From: Micromonospora noduli | GTDB taxonomy: Bacteria; Actinomycetota; Actinomycetes; Mycobacteriales; Micromonosporaceae | Assembly (NCBI RefSeq): GCF_003264365.1 | Contig: NZ_PYAK01000005.1 | Span: 1 to 64,000 of the forward strand | Length of the DNA stretch: 64,000 nt | Direction of reading: 5' to 3' | Shown: piece after piece, positions 8,912-17,909 of the stretch | How positions within the stretch are numbered: position 1 is the stretch's first letter | Layout: each line of letters begins with the position of its first letter | Translations under genes and position numbers: made by a program | Notes under the pieces: generated by a model | What the model saw: only the letters and a program-made list of their open reading frames with translations | Database searches by the model: none | What the model was told of the DNA's origin: nothing

Positions 8912-9730
8912 AGCACGGCCGGCCCGCTGGGCGAATACCTGCGTGCCCGGCGCGAGCTGATCGGGCCGGGTGACGTCGGCCTGCCCGCGCACGGCCGTCG
9001 GCGGGTGCCCGGCCTGCGGCGCGAGGAGGCGGCCCTGCTCGCCGGCATCAGCGCCGACTACTACCTGCGGTTGGAGCAGGGGCGTGACCGGCACCCGTCG
9101 ACGCAGGTGGTCGAGGCGCTGGCCCGCGCGCTGAGGCTGGACGCGGACGCCGCGGCGCACCTGCACGGCCTGGCCCGGCCGGTGCCGGCCCGGCGGACGG
9201 CGCGACCCTCGGAGCGGGTGCCGGTGGGCATCCGGCAGTTGGTCGGTTCGTGGGCCGAGACGCCGGCCTTCGTGCACGGTCGACACCTGGACGTGCTCTT
9301 CGCCAACCCCGCCGCGACCGCGCTGGCGCCGATCTTCACCGCTGGGGTGAACCTGCTGCGCGCGGTCTTCCTCGACCAGAGCGTGCCGGCGCTCTACCCG
9401 GCTCTGACGGGGGTCGCGGCCAACGCGGTGGCCGGCCTGCGCGCACAGGTCGGCCCCGAGGTGGACGACCCCCGCCTCATCGAGCTGGTGGAGGAGCTGA
9501 CGGCCGGCAGCGAGCGGTTTCGGCGTTTGTGGGCCCGTCACGACGTCACGGCCCGCGCGGGCGGCGGGGTGCGGGTGTTCCAGCACCCGGAGCTGGGCGA
9601 GTTGGCGCTGCGCTACGAGAAGCTCGCGATCAGCGGCACCACCCAGTCGCTGGTCGTCTATCACGCCGAGCCGGGCAGCCCGTCGGCGCGCTCGCTGGCC
9701 CGGCTGGCTCGACGGGCGGCACCGCGCTAG
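8909..9730 (+). CDS. helix-turn-helix regulator with MmyB-like ligand-binding domain
   Basis: This is a 273-residue protein. An N-terminal XRE-type HTH spans about residues 10-75 (RRVPGLRREEAALLAGISADYYLRLEQGRD). A C-terminal MmyB-like domain (about 95-270) ends in ELALRYEKLAISGTTQSLVVYHAEPGS. This architecture is widespread in actinobacteria, where such proteins commonly sit divergent to the SDR gene they control, as here. The MmyB-like domain is reported to bind fatty-acid-like ligands in related proteins. It converges with the TetR gene ending at 9756 with only 25 bp between them. Confidence 0.92.
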   Translation: MSTAGPLGEYLRARRELIGPGDVGLPAHGRRRVPGLRREEAALLAGISADYYLRLEQGRDRHPSTQVVEALARALRLDADAAAHLHGLARPVPARRTARPSERVPVGIRQLVGSWAETPAFVHGRHLDVLFANPAATALAPIFTAGVNLLRAVFLDQSVPALYPALTGVAANAVAGLRAQVGPEVDDPRLIELVEELTAGSERFRRLWARHDVTARAGGGVRVFQHPELGELALRYEKLAISGTTQSLVVYHAEPGSPSARSLARLARRAAPR

Positions 9731-9755
9731 CGTCGCCGTCCCCGAAGCGGGCCCG

Positions 9756-10523
9756 CTATCGGTTGGCCGCCCGCTCGGCGACCACCACCGAGATCCCGTC
9801 GAGGACGCGTTGCAGACCGAACTCGAACGCGTACTCCGGGCCGTACGCGGCGCCGTGCTGCTGGCCGGCGGCGGTGCCGACCCGGGACGCGGTCGGGTAG
9901 GCGCCGGGCTTCAGGAAGGTCTCCAGCCAGGGCGCGTGCGACTGCCACCACTGACCGTCGGTCATGCCGGTCTCGCGCTCCAGGTCGACCACCTCGGAGG
10001 CGGCCCGGGCGGCGCTCTTCACGTGACCCAGCACGAGGGTGAGCACCGCGTCGACCTCGACGTCGGTGAGCCCGATGTCGACGATCGCGCCGAGCTCGTA
10101 GTCGTACTTGGCCATCAGGTGCGGACCGAGCACCGGTCGGGTCGTCTCGGCCCGCAGCATCCACGGATGCCGTTGGTAGAGCGCCAGATTGTCGCGGGCG
10201 ATCCGTTCCAGCCTGGTCCGCCAGTCGCCCTCGACGACAGGGCGCGGCATCTCGCCGTACGCAGTGTCGATCATGACGGCGACGAGTTCGGCCTTGCCCG
10301 GCACGTAGGTGTAGACCGACATCGTGCCGACCCCCAGCGCCTCACCGACCCGGCGCATGGTCAGCGCGTCGAGCCCCTCGGCGTCGGCGATGTCCATCGC
10401 GACCCGGACGATCCGGTCGACGCTGAGCGCTGGACCGGCGCTGCGGCTGGTCGGCTCGCGGGTGCGCCAGAGAAGGGCCAGGCTGCGGGCCGGGTCCGCG
10501 GTCGCCTTGCGCTCACTCGCCAT
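9756..10523 (-). CDS. TetR/AcrR-family repressor with TetR-class C-terminal domain
   Basis: This 255-residue protein has an HTH at about residues 32-80 (DALTMRRVGEALGVGTMSVYTYVPGKAELV). Its C-terminal domain is of the tetracycline-repressor type, as in actinobacterial drug-efflux regulators. It lies 74 bp downstream of the MFS exporter on the same strand and has its own candidate operator (CGTACGCCGTACG, 10549-10561) just upstream of its ATG. Autoregulation and control of an exporter are therefore likely. A near copy of that operator precedes the DrrAB-type operon at 37.5 kb. Confidence 0.9.
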   Translation of the reverse strand: MASERKATADPARSLALLWRTREPTSRSAGPALSVDRIVRVAMDIADAEGLDALTMRRVGEALGVGTMSVYTYVPGKAELVAVMIDTAYGEMPRPVVEGDWRTRLERIARDNLALYQRHPWMLRAETTRPVLGPHLMAKYDYELGAIVDIGLTDVEVDAVLTLVLGHVKSAARAASEVVDLERETGMTDGQWWQSHAPWLETFLKPGAYPTASRVGTAAGQQHGAAYGPEYAFEFGLQRVLDGISVVVAERAANR

Positions 10524-10548
10524 GGTGCGGCCATCCTAACAACGAGGC

Positions 10549-10561
10549 CGTACGCCGTACG
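10549..10561. promoter_or_regulatory. candidate TetR operator CGTACGCCGTACG
   Basis: A perfect 6+1+6 palindrome lies 26 bp upstream of the TetR start codon. Its location suggests autoregulation. The site at 37507-37519 matches it at 11 of 13 positions. Confidence 0.5.
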
Positions 10562-10597
10562 ACCGCGCCGGCCTGCTCTCGCTCGCCCCGTACGCCG

Positions 10598-12232
10598 TCA
10601 GAGCGCCTCGCGGTCGTCGGACAGCGTCGGACCGGCGGCGGCGGGCACCAGGTGTCGGACCTCCGGCTCCCCGTCGGTCAGCTCCCGGGCCCGTTGCTCG
10701 GCCGCGCGGTCCTCACCGGTCAACCGGCCACCGTGCTGGCGCAGGTGCTCGTCCCAGGACGGCACCAGATACACCTCGACGAACCGGTCCGCCGTCTCGG
10801 CCGGGCGGAACAGCCCCCAGCGCATCGCGCCGGTCCGCTGCCGCGCGCCACGCACCAGGTCCATCGCCGCCAGGAACCGTTGGGTCCGCTCCGGCCGGAC
10901 GGTGTACTGCACCGTCACCAGCACCGGCCCCACCCCCGGGTCCGGCTCGTGCGCCAGGTGCAGCTGCGGCCAGTAGGCCGCCGGTTCCCGGTCCACCGAC
11001 CGCAGGTCCGGCAGCGGCCAGATCCGACTCGTCACGGTGCCGACCAGCATCAGCGCCGCCGCCGCCAGGTACGCGAGGACCAGCCCGGCCATGTCGGCCA
11101 CCAACCCCCAGAGCAGCGCGCCGACCGCCTGCCCACCGGCGAAGCACACCTGGTAGACGGCCAGGCCCCGGGCTCGTACCCAGCTGGGCAGGAAGAGCTG
11201 CATCTCGGCGTTGACGTTGGCCAGCACCGTCACCCAGGCCATCCCGGCGGGCAGCAGGGCGAGCAGTACCAGCGGCACCGCCCGCACGGTGCCGACCACT
11301 GTCAGCGCCACTGTGAACAGCGCCCCGGCGATCAGCAGCAACTGGTTCGCCGACAGTCGCGTGCGGATCACGGCCAGCAGCACGCCACCCGCGATGGCGC
11401 CCACGCCGAGGGCGGCCAGCAGCACCCCGTACCCGCCGGAGCCCAGCCCCAGCCGCCGACTCGCCACCAACGGCAGCAGCGCCCAGAGCGCGCTGGCCGG
11501 GACCACGAAGACCAGCGCCCGGCGCAACAGCCGGCGGACGGTCGGCGAGTGGCGTACGTAGCGGCTACCGGCCCGCAGCGCGGCGGTGAACCGCTCGGGC
11601 ACGTCGACCGCGCGGGCGTTACCGGGCCGCCAGCGCCACAGCGCGTACGCGAAGATCGCGAATGCGACCGCGTTGATGCCGAAGACCGGGGCGACGCCGG
11701 TACGGGCGATCAGCACGCCGGCCACCGCGGGCCCGAGCGCCCTCGCGACGTTCACGCTTATCGAACCGAGCGCGGACGCCGACCGCAGTTGGTCCTGCGG
11801 CACAAGCTCCGGAATCACCGCCGCCCAGGCCGGCAGGGTCAGCGCCTGTCCGACCCCGAACGCGAAGGTGAGGGTCAGCAGCAGCGCCGGCGGCATCCGG
11901 CCGGCCAGGGTGAGCAGGGTCAACGCCACCGCCACCGCCACCAGGAACAGCTGCACGGCGATCAACAGGTGCCGGCGGTCGAAGCTGTCGGCCAGCACCC
12001 CGGCGGGCAACGCCAGCAGCAGGACCGGCAGCAGACTGGCGGTCTGCACCAACGCGACAAGGGTGGAGGCGTTGGAGTGGTTGATCAGCAGCCACTGCGC
12101 GCCGACGGTCTGCATCCAGGTGCCGATGTTGGCGGCGAGCAGGGCCAGCCACAGGTTGCGGTAGACCGCCGTACGCAGCGGTGCCCAGGCCGAGGCCGGA
12201 CGGTCGGCGGGTCCGGCTGCGGCCGTCACCAC
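10598..12232 (-). CDS. MFS transporter (MFS_3/EntS-like) with C-terminal antibiotic-monooxygenase-like domain
   Basis: This 544-residue protein has a 12-helix MFS core (about residues 15-410) of the EntS/MFS_3 type (YRNLWLALLAANIGTWMQTVGAQWLL). A soluble C-terminal domain of about 110 residues follows, with a ferredoxin-like VLVTVQYTVRPERTQRFLAAM pattern typical of ABM/dimeric alpha-beta barrel folds. Proteins of this layout export siderophores or other small molecules. The exact substrate cannot be read from the sequence. Its GTG start overlaps the 3' end of the SDR gene, and tandem GTG codons at 12232 and 12229 leave the first residue uncertain. The TetR gene follows on the same strand. Confidence 0.88.
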   Translation of the reverse strand: MVTAAAGPADRPASAWAPLRTAVYRNLWLALLAANIGTWMQTVGAQWLLINHSNASTLVALVQTASLLPVLLLALPAGVLADSFDRRHLLIAVQLFLVAVAVALTLLTLAGRMPPALLLTLTFAFGVGQALTLPAWAAVIPELVPQDQLRSASALGSISVNVARALGPAVAGVLIARTGVAPVFGINAVAFAIFAYALWRWRPGNARAVDVPERFTAALRAGSRYVRHSPTVRRLLRRALVFVVPASALWALLPLVASRRLGLGSGGYGVLLAALGVGAIAGGVLLAVIRTRLSANQLLLIAGALFTVALTVVGTVRAVPLVLLALLPAGMAWVTVLANVNAEMQLFLPSWVRARGLAVYQVCFAGGQAVGALLWGLVADMAGLVLAYLAAAALMLVGTVTSRIWPLPDLRSVDREPAAYWPQLHLAHEPDPGVGPVLVTVQYTVRPERTQRFLAAMDLVRGARQRTGAMRWGLFRPAETADRFVEVYLVPSWDEHLRQHGGRLTGEDRAAEQRARELTDGEPEVRHLVPAAAGPTLSDDREAL

Positions 12233-12921
12233 CGCCCGTCCGCGCGCAACACGCGCTCACCCGAGACGTAGAGGTCGTCGGGTTCGAGCAGCAGCAACCG
12301 GACGACCTCGGTGGCGACCTGTTCGGGCATGGCGTACACCTTGTCCAGGAACTCGGCACCCACCCGTTCCTGTAGCCGCGTCGGCATCGGCCCGGGATGC
12401 AGCTGCATCACCTTGACCCGGTTGCTGTGCTGGGCCTCGGCCAGCGAATCGACCAGGCTGTTGCCGTAGCTCTTGGTGGCCCGGTAGACGGGGATGCCGG
12501 GCCGGGGCGCCGCCAGCGCCAGCGCGCCGATGTAGACGACGTTGCCGTGGCCCTGTCGGTGCAGGTGCCGCACCGCCTCCCGCAGCAGGTACGTGATGCC
12601 CAGAACGTTGACCTCCACGGCCCGGCGGATGTGTTCCACCGACAGGTCCCCCAGGTCGCCGCCCGCCCACATCGAGGCGCAGGCCGCCACCCCGTCGATG
12701 GTGCCGTAGCGCTCGACCACCTCGGCGAGCCCGTCGCGGACCTGCTCGTAGGAGGAGACGTCGCAGACCGCGCCGTCGCAACCCAGCTCGTCGGTCACGG
12801 CGGCGACCTCGGCCTGCTCGTCGCCGAACACCACTACCTGATGCTCGTCGACGAGCAGTCGGGCCACCGCGAGGCCGAGACCGCTGGTCCCGCCGACCAC
12901 CACGAAGGTTCTGGCACCCAT
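12226..12921 (-). CDS. short-chain dehydrogenase/reductase
   Basis: This 231-residue SDR begins MGARTFVVVGGTSGLGLAVARLL, with an N-terminal GGTSGLG cofactor loop. A YRATK active site (Tyr and Lys four apart) lies near residue 150. The ATG at 12921 follows GGAGAG. In-frame codons extend further upstream, but without a plausible start. The stop codon overlaps the MFS start, so enzyme and exporter are translationally coupled. This suggests that the SDR product is the molecule exported, which is inference. Confidence 0.88.
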   Translation of the reverse strand: MGARTFVVVGGTSGLGLAVARLLVDEHQVVVFGDEQAEVAAVTDELGCDGAVCDVSSYEQVRDGLAEVVERYGTIDGVAACASMWAGGDLGDLSVEHIRRAVEVNVLGITYLLREAVRHLHRQGHGNVVYIGALALAAPRPGIPVYRATKSYGNSLVDSLAEAQHSNRVKVMQLHPGPMPTRLQERVGAEFLDKVYAMPEQVATEVVRLLLLEPDDLYVSGERVLRADGRW

Positions 12922-13083
12922 GTCTCTCCAGCCGTCGCCGGCACAGGTCACGCGGGCCGCGCGACGGCGCGTTCTTCCCGTTTCCGGACCCCGCACACCC
13001 GTTCGCCGGTAGTGCTGGGCATACCCCGAAGAGTGGATCTGGACGGCTGGGGCACCCATTCGCTCCCGATTAGCGTCTGCTGC

Positions 13084-14376
13084 ATGACCACGGAACACAG
13101 TTCGCACCTGGCCGAGGCGCTACGCCGCCGCCGCTGGCTGATCTCCGCGTGGCCCTGGCGCGCGCTGGCCTACCTGGTGACCACCGTGCCGATCGCCGGC
13201 GTGCTCGGCGTCGGGCTGCTCGTCATCGGCGCCCCCCTGCTGGCCGCCGCCAACGGGCTCCGACAGCACGGCCGACCGCCGAGCATCGCGCTGATGCTGT
13301 TCCTGGCGACCGGCAGCCTCACCCTGTTGGCGTTGGCCCCGCTCGTGAGCTTCCCGGTGGCCGTCGTCGAGCGGTGGCGGGTCGGGCTCGTCGACGGTCG
13401 TCCGCTGGCCTCGTCGCCGTGGCCGGGCCTGGTCGCCCGCTACCGCAGCGCCGCGACCTGGCGGGAGGTGGCGTACCTGTTCTGGCTGGGCGGGTTCACG
13501 CCGGTCGCGTACTGGGTGTTCCTGGTGCTGGTACTGCTCGACCTCGGAATGATCTCCAGCCCCTGGCTGGCCGGCGACGCCAACCAGCCGGTGGTGATCT
13601 GGCAGCCGATCGACAGCACCGGCGAAGCCATTCCGTACGCGATCGTCGGGGTGCTGCTGATCCCGGTGCTCTGGTACGCCATCGGTCTGCTCGCCGCCGT
13701 CCAGGCAGCCGTGGCCCGGTGGTTGCTGGCCCACCCGGTGGACGCGGCGGCGCTGCGCGAGGTCACCCGCTCCCGCACCCGACTGGTCGGCGCGTACGAG
13801 GCCGAACGCCGCCGCATCGAGCGCGACCTGCACGACGGCGCACAGCCCCGGCTCACCAGCCTCACCCTCCAGCTGGGGCTGGCCCGGCTGGACGTACCCG
13901 AGGACTCCCCCGCCTCCCGACCACTCGCCGTGGCGCACGACCAGGCCCGGGGCCTGATGGTGATGCTGCGGCAGTTGGTGCACGGCATCCGCCCGCAGAG
14001 CCTCACCGACCTCGGCCTGGCCGGCGCCGTACGCGAGCTGGCCGACGCCGCCACCATCCCGGTCGCCGTGCACGCCGACCTGCACGACGAACTGCCGGAG
14101 ATCGTGGAGACCACCGCCTACTTCGTGGTCTCCGAGGCGCTGGGCAACGTGGCCCGGCACGCCCAGGCGACCCGCGCCGACGTACGCCTCACCCGCGCAG
14201 GCGGTGACCTCGTCGTCGAGGTGACCGACGACGGTCACGGCGGCGCCGACCCGGCCCGGGGCACCGGCCTGACCGGGCTCGCCGACCGTGTCGCCGCCGT
14301 GGACGGCCGGCTGCTGCTGTCCAGCCCGCCCGGCGGGCCTACAGTGGTCCGGGTGGAGCTGCCATGTCGTCGGTGA
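13084..14376 (+). CDS. membrane sensor histidine kinase (HisKA_3 / NarL-system type)
   Basis: This is a 430-residue kinase. An N-terminal membrane sensor domain with several helices (about residues 20-225) is followed by the dimerisation/phosphoacceptor motif ERDLHDGAQ with H250. A HATPase domain (about 330-430; VVSEALGNVARHAQA N-box, DDGHGGAD G-box) completes it. The response regulator starts 13 bp before this gene ends, giving a tightly coupled two-component system. The ATG at 13084 sits at the junction to the sensor domain; upstream in-frame sequence is non-coding in character. The signal is unknown, but such pairs often respond to cell-envelope stress. Confidence 0.92.
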   Translation: MTTEHSSHLAEALRRRRWLISAWPWRALAYLVTTVPIAGVLGVGLLVIGAPLLAAANGLRQHGRPPSIALMLFLATGSLTLLALAPLVSFPVAVVERWRVGLVDGRPLASSPWPGLVARYRSAATWREVAYLFWLGGFTPVAYWVFLVLVLLDLGMISSPWLAGDANQPVVIWQPIDSTGEAIPYAIVGVLLIPVLWYAIGLLAAVQAAVARWLLAHPVDAAALREVTRSRTRLVGAYEAERRRIERDLHDGAQPRLTSLTLQLGLARLDVPEDSPASRPLAVAHDQARGLMVMLRQLVHGIRPQSLTDLGLAGAVRELADAATIPVAVHADLHDELPEIVETTAYFVVSEALGNVARHAQATRADVRLTRAGGDLVVEVTDDGHGGADPARGTGLTGLADRVAAVDGRLLLSSPPGGPTVVRVELPCRR

Positions 14377-15029
14377 CCCGGGTGGTGCTCGCCGAGGACG
14401 AGGTGCTGCTGCGGGAGGGTCTGGTCGCGCTGCTGACCCGCTTCGACTTCACGGTCTGCGCGGCCGTCGGCTCCGCACCGGACCTGCTGGCGGCGGCCCG
14501 CGACCACCAACCGGACCTGGTGCTGACCGACATCCGGATGCCGCCGGGCCGCCGCGACGACGGGCTGCGCGCGGCCGTCACGCTGCGCACCGAGCGACCT
14601 GACCTCCCGGTCGTGGTGCTCAGCCAGTACGTGCAGACCGGGTACGCGGCGGCGCTGCTGGACAGCGGCGACGGCCAACGCGTCGGCTACCTGCTCAAGG
14701 ACCGGGTCGCCGAGGTCACCGAGTTCGTCGACACGCTGCGCCGGGTCGCCGAGGGCGGCACCGCCATCGACCCGGACGTGGTCCGACAACTTCTGCACCG
14801 CCCCCGCGACCCGCTCGCCGCACTGTCCGCCCGGGAACGCGAGGTGTTGGCGCTGCTCGCCGAGGGGCGGTCCAACGCGTCGATCGCCGGCCGGCTGCAC
14901 GTCAGCGAGGCGGCGGTCGGCAAGCACGTCGGCAACATCCTGCTCAAGCTCGACCTGCCACCCAGCGACGACACCAACCGTCGGGTGCTCGCCGTCCTCA
15001 CGTACCTGCGCGCCGACCCGGTGACCTGA
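14364..15029 (+). CDS. NarL/LuxR-family response regulator
   Basis: This 221-residue protein has a receiver domain with the acidic pair in LAEDE, phosphoacceptor D56 in LTDIRMP and Lys in YLLKDR. A LuxR-type HTH lies at about residues 152-215 (LSAREREVLALLAEGRSNASIAGRLHVSEAAVGKHV). It overlaps the kinase gene by 13 bp and is surely its partner. It probably controls the neighbouring transport genes or itself, which cannot be decided from the sequence. Confidence 0.94.
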   Translation: MSSVTRVVLAEDEVLLREGLVALLTRFDFTVCAAVGSAPDLLAAARDHQPDLVLTDIRMPPGRRDDGLRAAVTLRTERPDLPVVVLSQYVQTGYAAALLDSGDGQRVGYLLKDRVAEVTEFVDTLRRVAEGGTAIDPDVVRQLLHRPRDPLAALSAREREVLALLAEGRSNASIAGRLHVSEAAVGKHVGNILLKLDLPPSDDTNRRVLAVLTYLRADPVT

Positions 15030-15131
15030 CCGGCGCCGGGCCGGGATCGGGCCCGACCGCCCCCGGCGTAGATTCTTCTCAGCGGTACCGACGCCAGGTC
15101 AGGGCGCGGACCAGGGAGACGGGGGCACGGC

Positions 15132-16193
15132 ATGGCGAAGGCGCTGCGGGTTGGTCTGCTGGGGTACGGGCTGGCGGGCCGGGTGTTCCACGCCCCGCTG
15201 ATCGCCGCGACCCCCGGGCTGCGGCTCGACGCCATCGTGACCCGTGATCCGCAGCGACGCGAGCAGGCCCGACAGCACTTCCCGGACGCCCGCCTGGTCG
15301 ACGACGCCGACGAGCTGTGGCGTACCCCGGACGCCCTGGACCTGGTCGTGGTGGCGACGCCGAACCGGCAGCACGTGCCGATGGCGCGCGCGGCACTCGC
15401 CGCCGGCCTGCCGGTCGTCGTCGACAAGCCCCTCTCCCCGACCGCCGCGGAGGGCCGCGTGCTGATCGACGAGGCGACCGAGCGTGGGGTGCCGCTGACT
15501 GTCTTTCAGAACCGGCGCTGGGACGGCGACTTCCTGACCGTCCGCCGCCTGGTCGAGCAGGGCGAGTTGGGGCAGGTGCTGCGCTTCGAGTCCCGGTTCG
15601 AGCGGTTCCGTCCGACGATCAAGCCGGGCTGGCGGGAGCTCGCCGGTCCGGAGGAGGCCGGCGGCGCCCTCTTCGACCTCGGCGCCCACCTCGTCGACCA
15701 GGCGGTGCAGCTGTTCGGCAGTGTCGACCGGGTCTACGCGGAGGTGGACCGTCGCCGCGCGGGGGCGGCCGTCGACGACGACGCCTTCGTGGCGTTGACC
15801 CACGCCAACGGGGTCCACTCGCACCTGTGGATGGGTGCGGTGACCGCTCAACTCGGGCCACGCCTGCGGGTGTTGGGCGATCGGGCCGGCTACACCAGCT
15901 ACGGGCTGGACGTGCAGGAGGCGGCGCTGCACGACGGTGGCCGACCGGACCAGCCGGGCTGGGGCGAGGTCCCGTCGGACCGCTACGGCCTGCTCGGCGT
16001 CGACGGTGACCTGCGGCCGGTGCCGACCGAACCCGGCGCGTACCAGAGCTTCTACGCCCAGGTGGCCGCTGCGCTGCGCGACGGCACGCCGATGCCGGTG
16101 GACCCCCGGGACTCCGTCCACACTGTCGAGTTGATCGAGCTGGCCCACCGGTCGGCGGCCGAGGGCGTGGTCCTGCCGGTCCCGACCACCTGA
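15132..16193 (+). CDS. Gfo/Idh/MocA-family NAD(P)-dependent oxidoreductase
   Basis: This 353-residue protein has an N-terminal Rossmann fold (VGLLGYGLAGRVFHAPLI) and the family VDKPLSP motif with K99. The C-terminal alpha/beta domain contains GGALFDLGAHLVDQAVQLFG, where the catalytic Asp/His region lies. Members oxidise or reduce sugars, inositols and related polyols in the cytoplasm. The GRVFHAPLI sequence is typical of YdgJ-like members. The gene stands alone. A TAGATT hexamer at about 15069 could be its -10 element. Confidence 0.92.
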   Translation: MAKALRVGLLGYGLAGRVFHAPLIAATPGLRLDAIVTRDPQRREQARQHFPDARLVDDADELWRTPDALDLVVVATPNRQHVPMARAALAAGLPVVVDKPLSPTAAEGRVLIDEATERGVPLTVFQNRRWDGDFLTVRRLVEQGELGQVLRFESRFERFRPTIKPGWRELAGPEEAGGALFDLGAHLVDQAVQLFGSVDRVYAEVDRRRAGAAVDDDAFVALTHANGVHSHLWMGAVTAQLGPRLRVLGDRAGYTSYGLDVQEAALHDGGRPDQPGWGEVPSDRYGLLGVDGDLRPVPTEPGAYQSFYAQVAAALRDGTPMPVDPRDSVHTVELIELAHRSAAEGVVLPVPTT

Positions 16194-16431
16194 CCGGGGC
16201 GGACCCCCGACCGCTCGACACCTCCCGCCACCCGGGCTCCTGACGCGTACGCGAAAACCAGTGGAGCGGCGCCGCCGTGCGCCGTTACCGTGCTGCGCAA
16301 CCAGGTCGTCTAGGCAAGGACGTGCCGTTGTACACCCTGTGAGACCTCCCGAGAGCTGATCTGTCGCGCGTCGCGCAGTTGCGCCGCGCTCCTTTTTGCT
16401 GCGGACTTCTCACTGAGACCGGTGTACTTCT

Positions 16432-16980
16432 GTGCTCAAAAATTGGGCCGTCGTGCCCACCTGCCTGCCCATCGTTCGCCGCCGTTGCCACGCGTGCGCG
16501 TCCCAACGCCTCCGGGCGAGCGGCAAGTTCCGTGTCAACGCCAACCACAAGCTCCTCGACGTCTGGCTGCTCGCGCTCTGCACCGCCTGCGGGGAGACGG
16601 CCAAGCTCACCGTCCTGGAACGGATGACGGTGCGCTCCATCCCACCCGAACTGCTGGACCGGCTCCATGCCAACGACCCCGGCCTGACCGCTGAACTGCT
16701 TCAGGATCCGGCCGTCCAGCACCAAAACCGATTCGCCCTGGACTGGACCGACGCCTGGCGTCTCGACACCGGTGGATCTGATCACCTGGACCTCGACGTG
16801 ATCGACGTCGCGGTCCGCAACGCGGCACGGATCCCGGTCCGGCCGACCCGACTGATCGCAGAGGGTTGCGGTGTGTCGCGGGGCGAGGTCGACCGACTGA
16901 TCGCGGAGGGGAAGATCGTTTCGGCGTTCCGGTTGAGCGGCAAGCTCTCCGGGGACTTCACCTTCACGCTGAAGCGCTGA
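16432..16980 (+). CDS. DUF1062-family protein
   Basis: This 182-residue cytoplasmic protein has CHAC near residue 18 and CTAC near residue 52, which together could form a zinc site. The C-terminal segment RLIAEGCGVSRGEVDRLIAEG looks like an S4-type RNA-binding helix pair. The family is DUF1062 and its function is unknown. The GTG start at 16432 has only a weak ribosome-binding site. A perfect 20-bp hairpin follows the stop codon directly. Confidence 0.8.
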   Translation: MLKNWAVVPTCLPIVRRRCHACASQRLRASGKFRVNANHKLLDVWLLALCTACGETAKLTVLERMTVRSIPPELLDRLHANDPGLTAELLQDPAVQHQNRFALDWTDAWRLDTGGSDHLDLDVIDVAVRNAARIPVRPTRLIAEGCGVSRGEVDRLIAEGKIVSAFRLSGKLSGDFTFTLKR

Positions 16981-16985
16981 CCCCC

Positions 16986-17030
16986 GCCATCGGGGCCTGT
17001 CCGGCGTCCGGCCGGACAGGCCCCGATGGC
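16986..17030 (+). terminator. 20-bp perfect hairpin after the DUF1062 gene
   Basis: The arms at 16986-17005 and 17011-17030 are fully complementary with a 5-nt loop and no T-tract. It starts 6 bp after the stop codon. This is a strong intrinsic-type or RNA-stabilising hairpin of the kind common in high-GC actinobacteria. Confidence 0.8.
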
Positions 17031-17054
17031 AGCGGCATGGTTGGCCAGCACTTT

Positions 17055-17129
17055 GATCGACTCGGTTTCCGTGAAAGCGGGGGGTTGGACCGCCTCCAAC
17101 ACCGCAATTTCACGGAAACCGAGTGGATC
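17055..17129. repeat. long inverted repeat with GATC at the arm ends
   Basis: Two 22-bp arms (17055-17076 and 17108-17129) match at 21 of 22 positions around a 31-nt centre that itself contains a TTGGA/TCCAA inner stem. The core is CTCGGTTTCCGTGAAA. It lies between convergent genes. The arm resembles the arm at 18109-18131 (TTGATC...GGTTT.CGT), which suggests a dispersed palindromic repeat family. Confidence 0.8.
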
Positions 17130-17144
17130 ATGGTTTCGGTAGCC

Positions 17145-17303
17145 TCAGTCGGCGTTCTTCTCGGAGCGAGCGTCGTCCGGCGCGCGGGCGTCGTCGTCGG
17201 TGAGCGCGTCGTCCGACGTCTTGGGCAGGTTGGCGAGCCGACGCTCGGCCTCCCGGGCCTCATCGTCGATCCTGGGGTTCTCCTCGTCGGGACCGTGCGA
17301 CAT
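17145..17303 (-). CDS. small acidic hypothetical protein, 52 residues
   Basis: The product is very acidic and disordered in character (MSHGPDEENPRIDDEAREAE..., then DDALTDDDARAPDD). GGAGG lies about 5 nt upstream of the ATG at 17303, which is strong support for translation. I do not recognise a family. Short charged proteins of this type are common and uncharacterised in actinobacteria. Confidence 0.65.
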   Translation of the reverse strand: MSHGPDEENPRIDDEAREAERRLANLPKTSDDALTDDDARAPDDARSEKNAD

Positions 17304-17687
17304 GGGGACCTCCATCCGGCGCGACAGGCAGACCCACGTGTACCCGACCTGAGGGCGGAGACACGGAGGGAGCCACGATCCCTTGGTCAGATACGGCCGA
17401 ACGGGTGCTGGGTACGCACTGGAGTCGGGCTCTTGAGAGGCCGTGGCGAGCTGGCGGCTGCGTCGAGTGCCAAGCACGCGACGACTGCCGGCGACTGGAT
17501 TCGGCATTGGCGCCTCTGGCAGACGTTGCTTCCGTCATGCTTCAGAGGGCGGTGACCTGTGCGTTGGAGGTAGTCGGCGGCTGTACCGCTGAGCGCTTTC
17601 GGCGGACCAACGTACCGAGCGCCGGGCCGGTCGGCGGGCGCGCCGGGCTGGAGCCCGGGAGCGTTGCCGACCCGGCCCGGTGCCGGA
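17304..17687. other. 384-bp spacer without a supported gene
   Basis: Open frames exist on both strands, but none has a start with a ribosome-binding site or a recognisable product. Base composition is slightly less GC-biased than in the neighbouring genes. I see no repeat or tRNA. Confidence 0.45.
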
Positions 17688-17909
17688 TCAGCGCTGCTTT
17701 AGCTCGCGCCAGGATGGGTGGGTGCCGCGCCAGGCGTCGGCGAGGATGGCCGCCGAGGCCCGGCTTGGGCACTGCTGCACCCGCTCACGACCCGACGCCC
17801 CACCGATCTGGGCGCGGACCTCCCAACCCTGCCCGTCAGTACGGATGTACACGTCCCGGCGCCCGCGCGGGGTCGTGTCTCCGTTCCACCAGTGCTCCTC
17901 CACCTTCAT
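17688..17909 (-). CDS. small hypothetical protein, 73 residues
   Basis: The ATG at 17909 begins MKVEEHWWNGDTTPRGRRDVYIRTDG and the product ends WRELKQR. The Trp-rich N-terminus, then WEVRAQIGG and a helical C-terminus (ASAAILADAWRGTH), has the look of a compact beta-beta-alpha fold. The frame stays open upstream, but that extension has poor codon character. No function can be assigned. Confidence 0.6.
   Translation of the reverse strand: MKVEEHWWNGDTTPRGRRDVYIRTDGQGWEVRAQIGGASGRERVQQCPSRASAAILADAWRGTHPSWRELKQR

Noticed and set aside
10652..12271. 539-codon plus-strand open frame
   Set aside because: Low-complexity Gln/Arg/His-rich product opposite the MFS gene; an antisense artefact.
12397..13083. 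N-terminal extension of the histidine kinase frame
   Set aside because: It is antisense to the SDR gene, and the kinase family's sensor domain begins at 13084.
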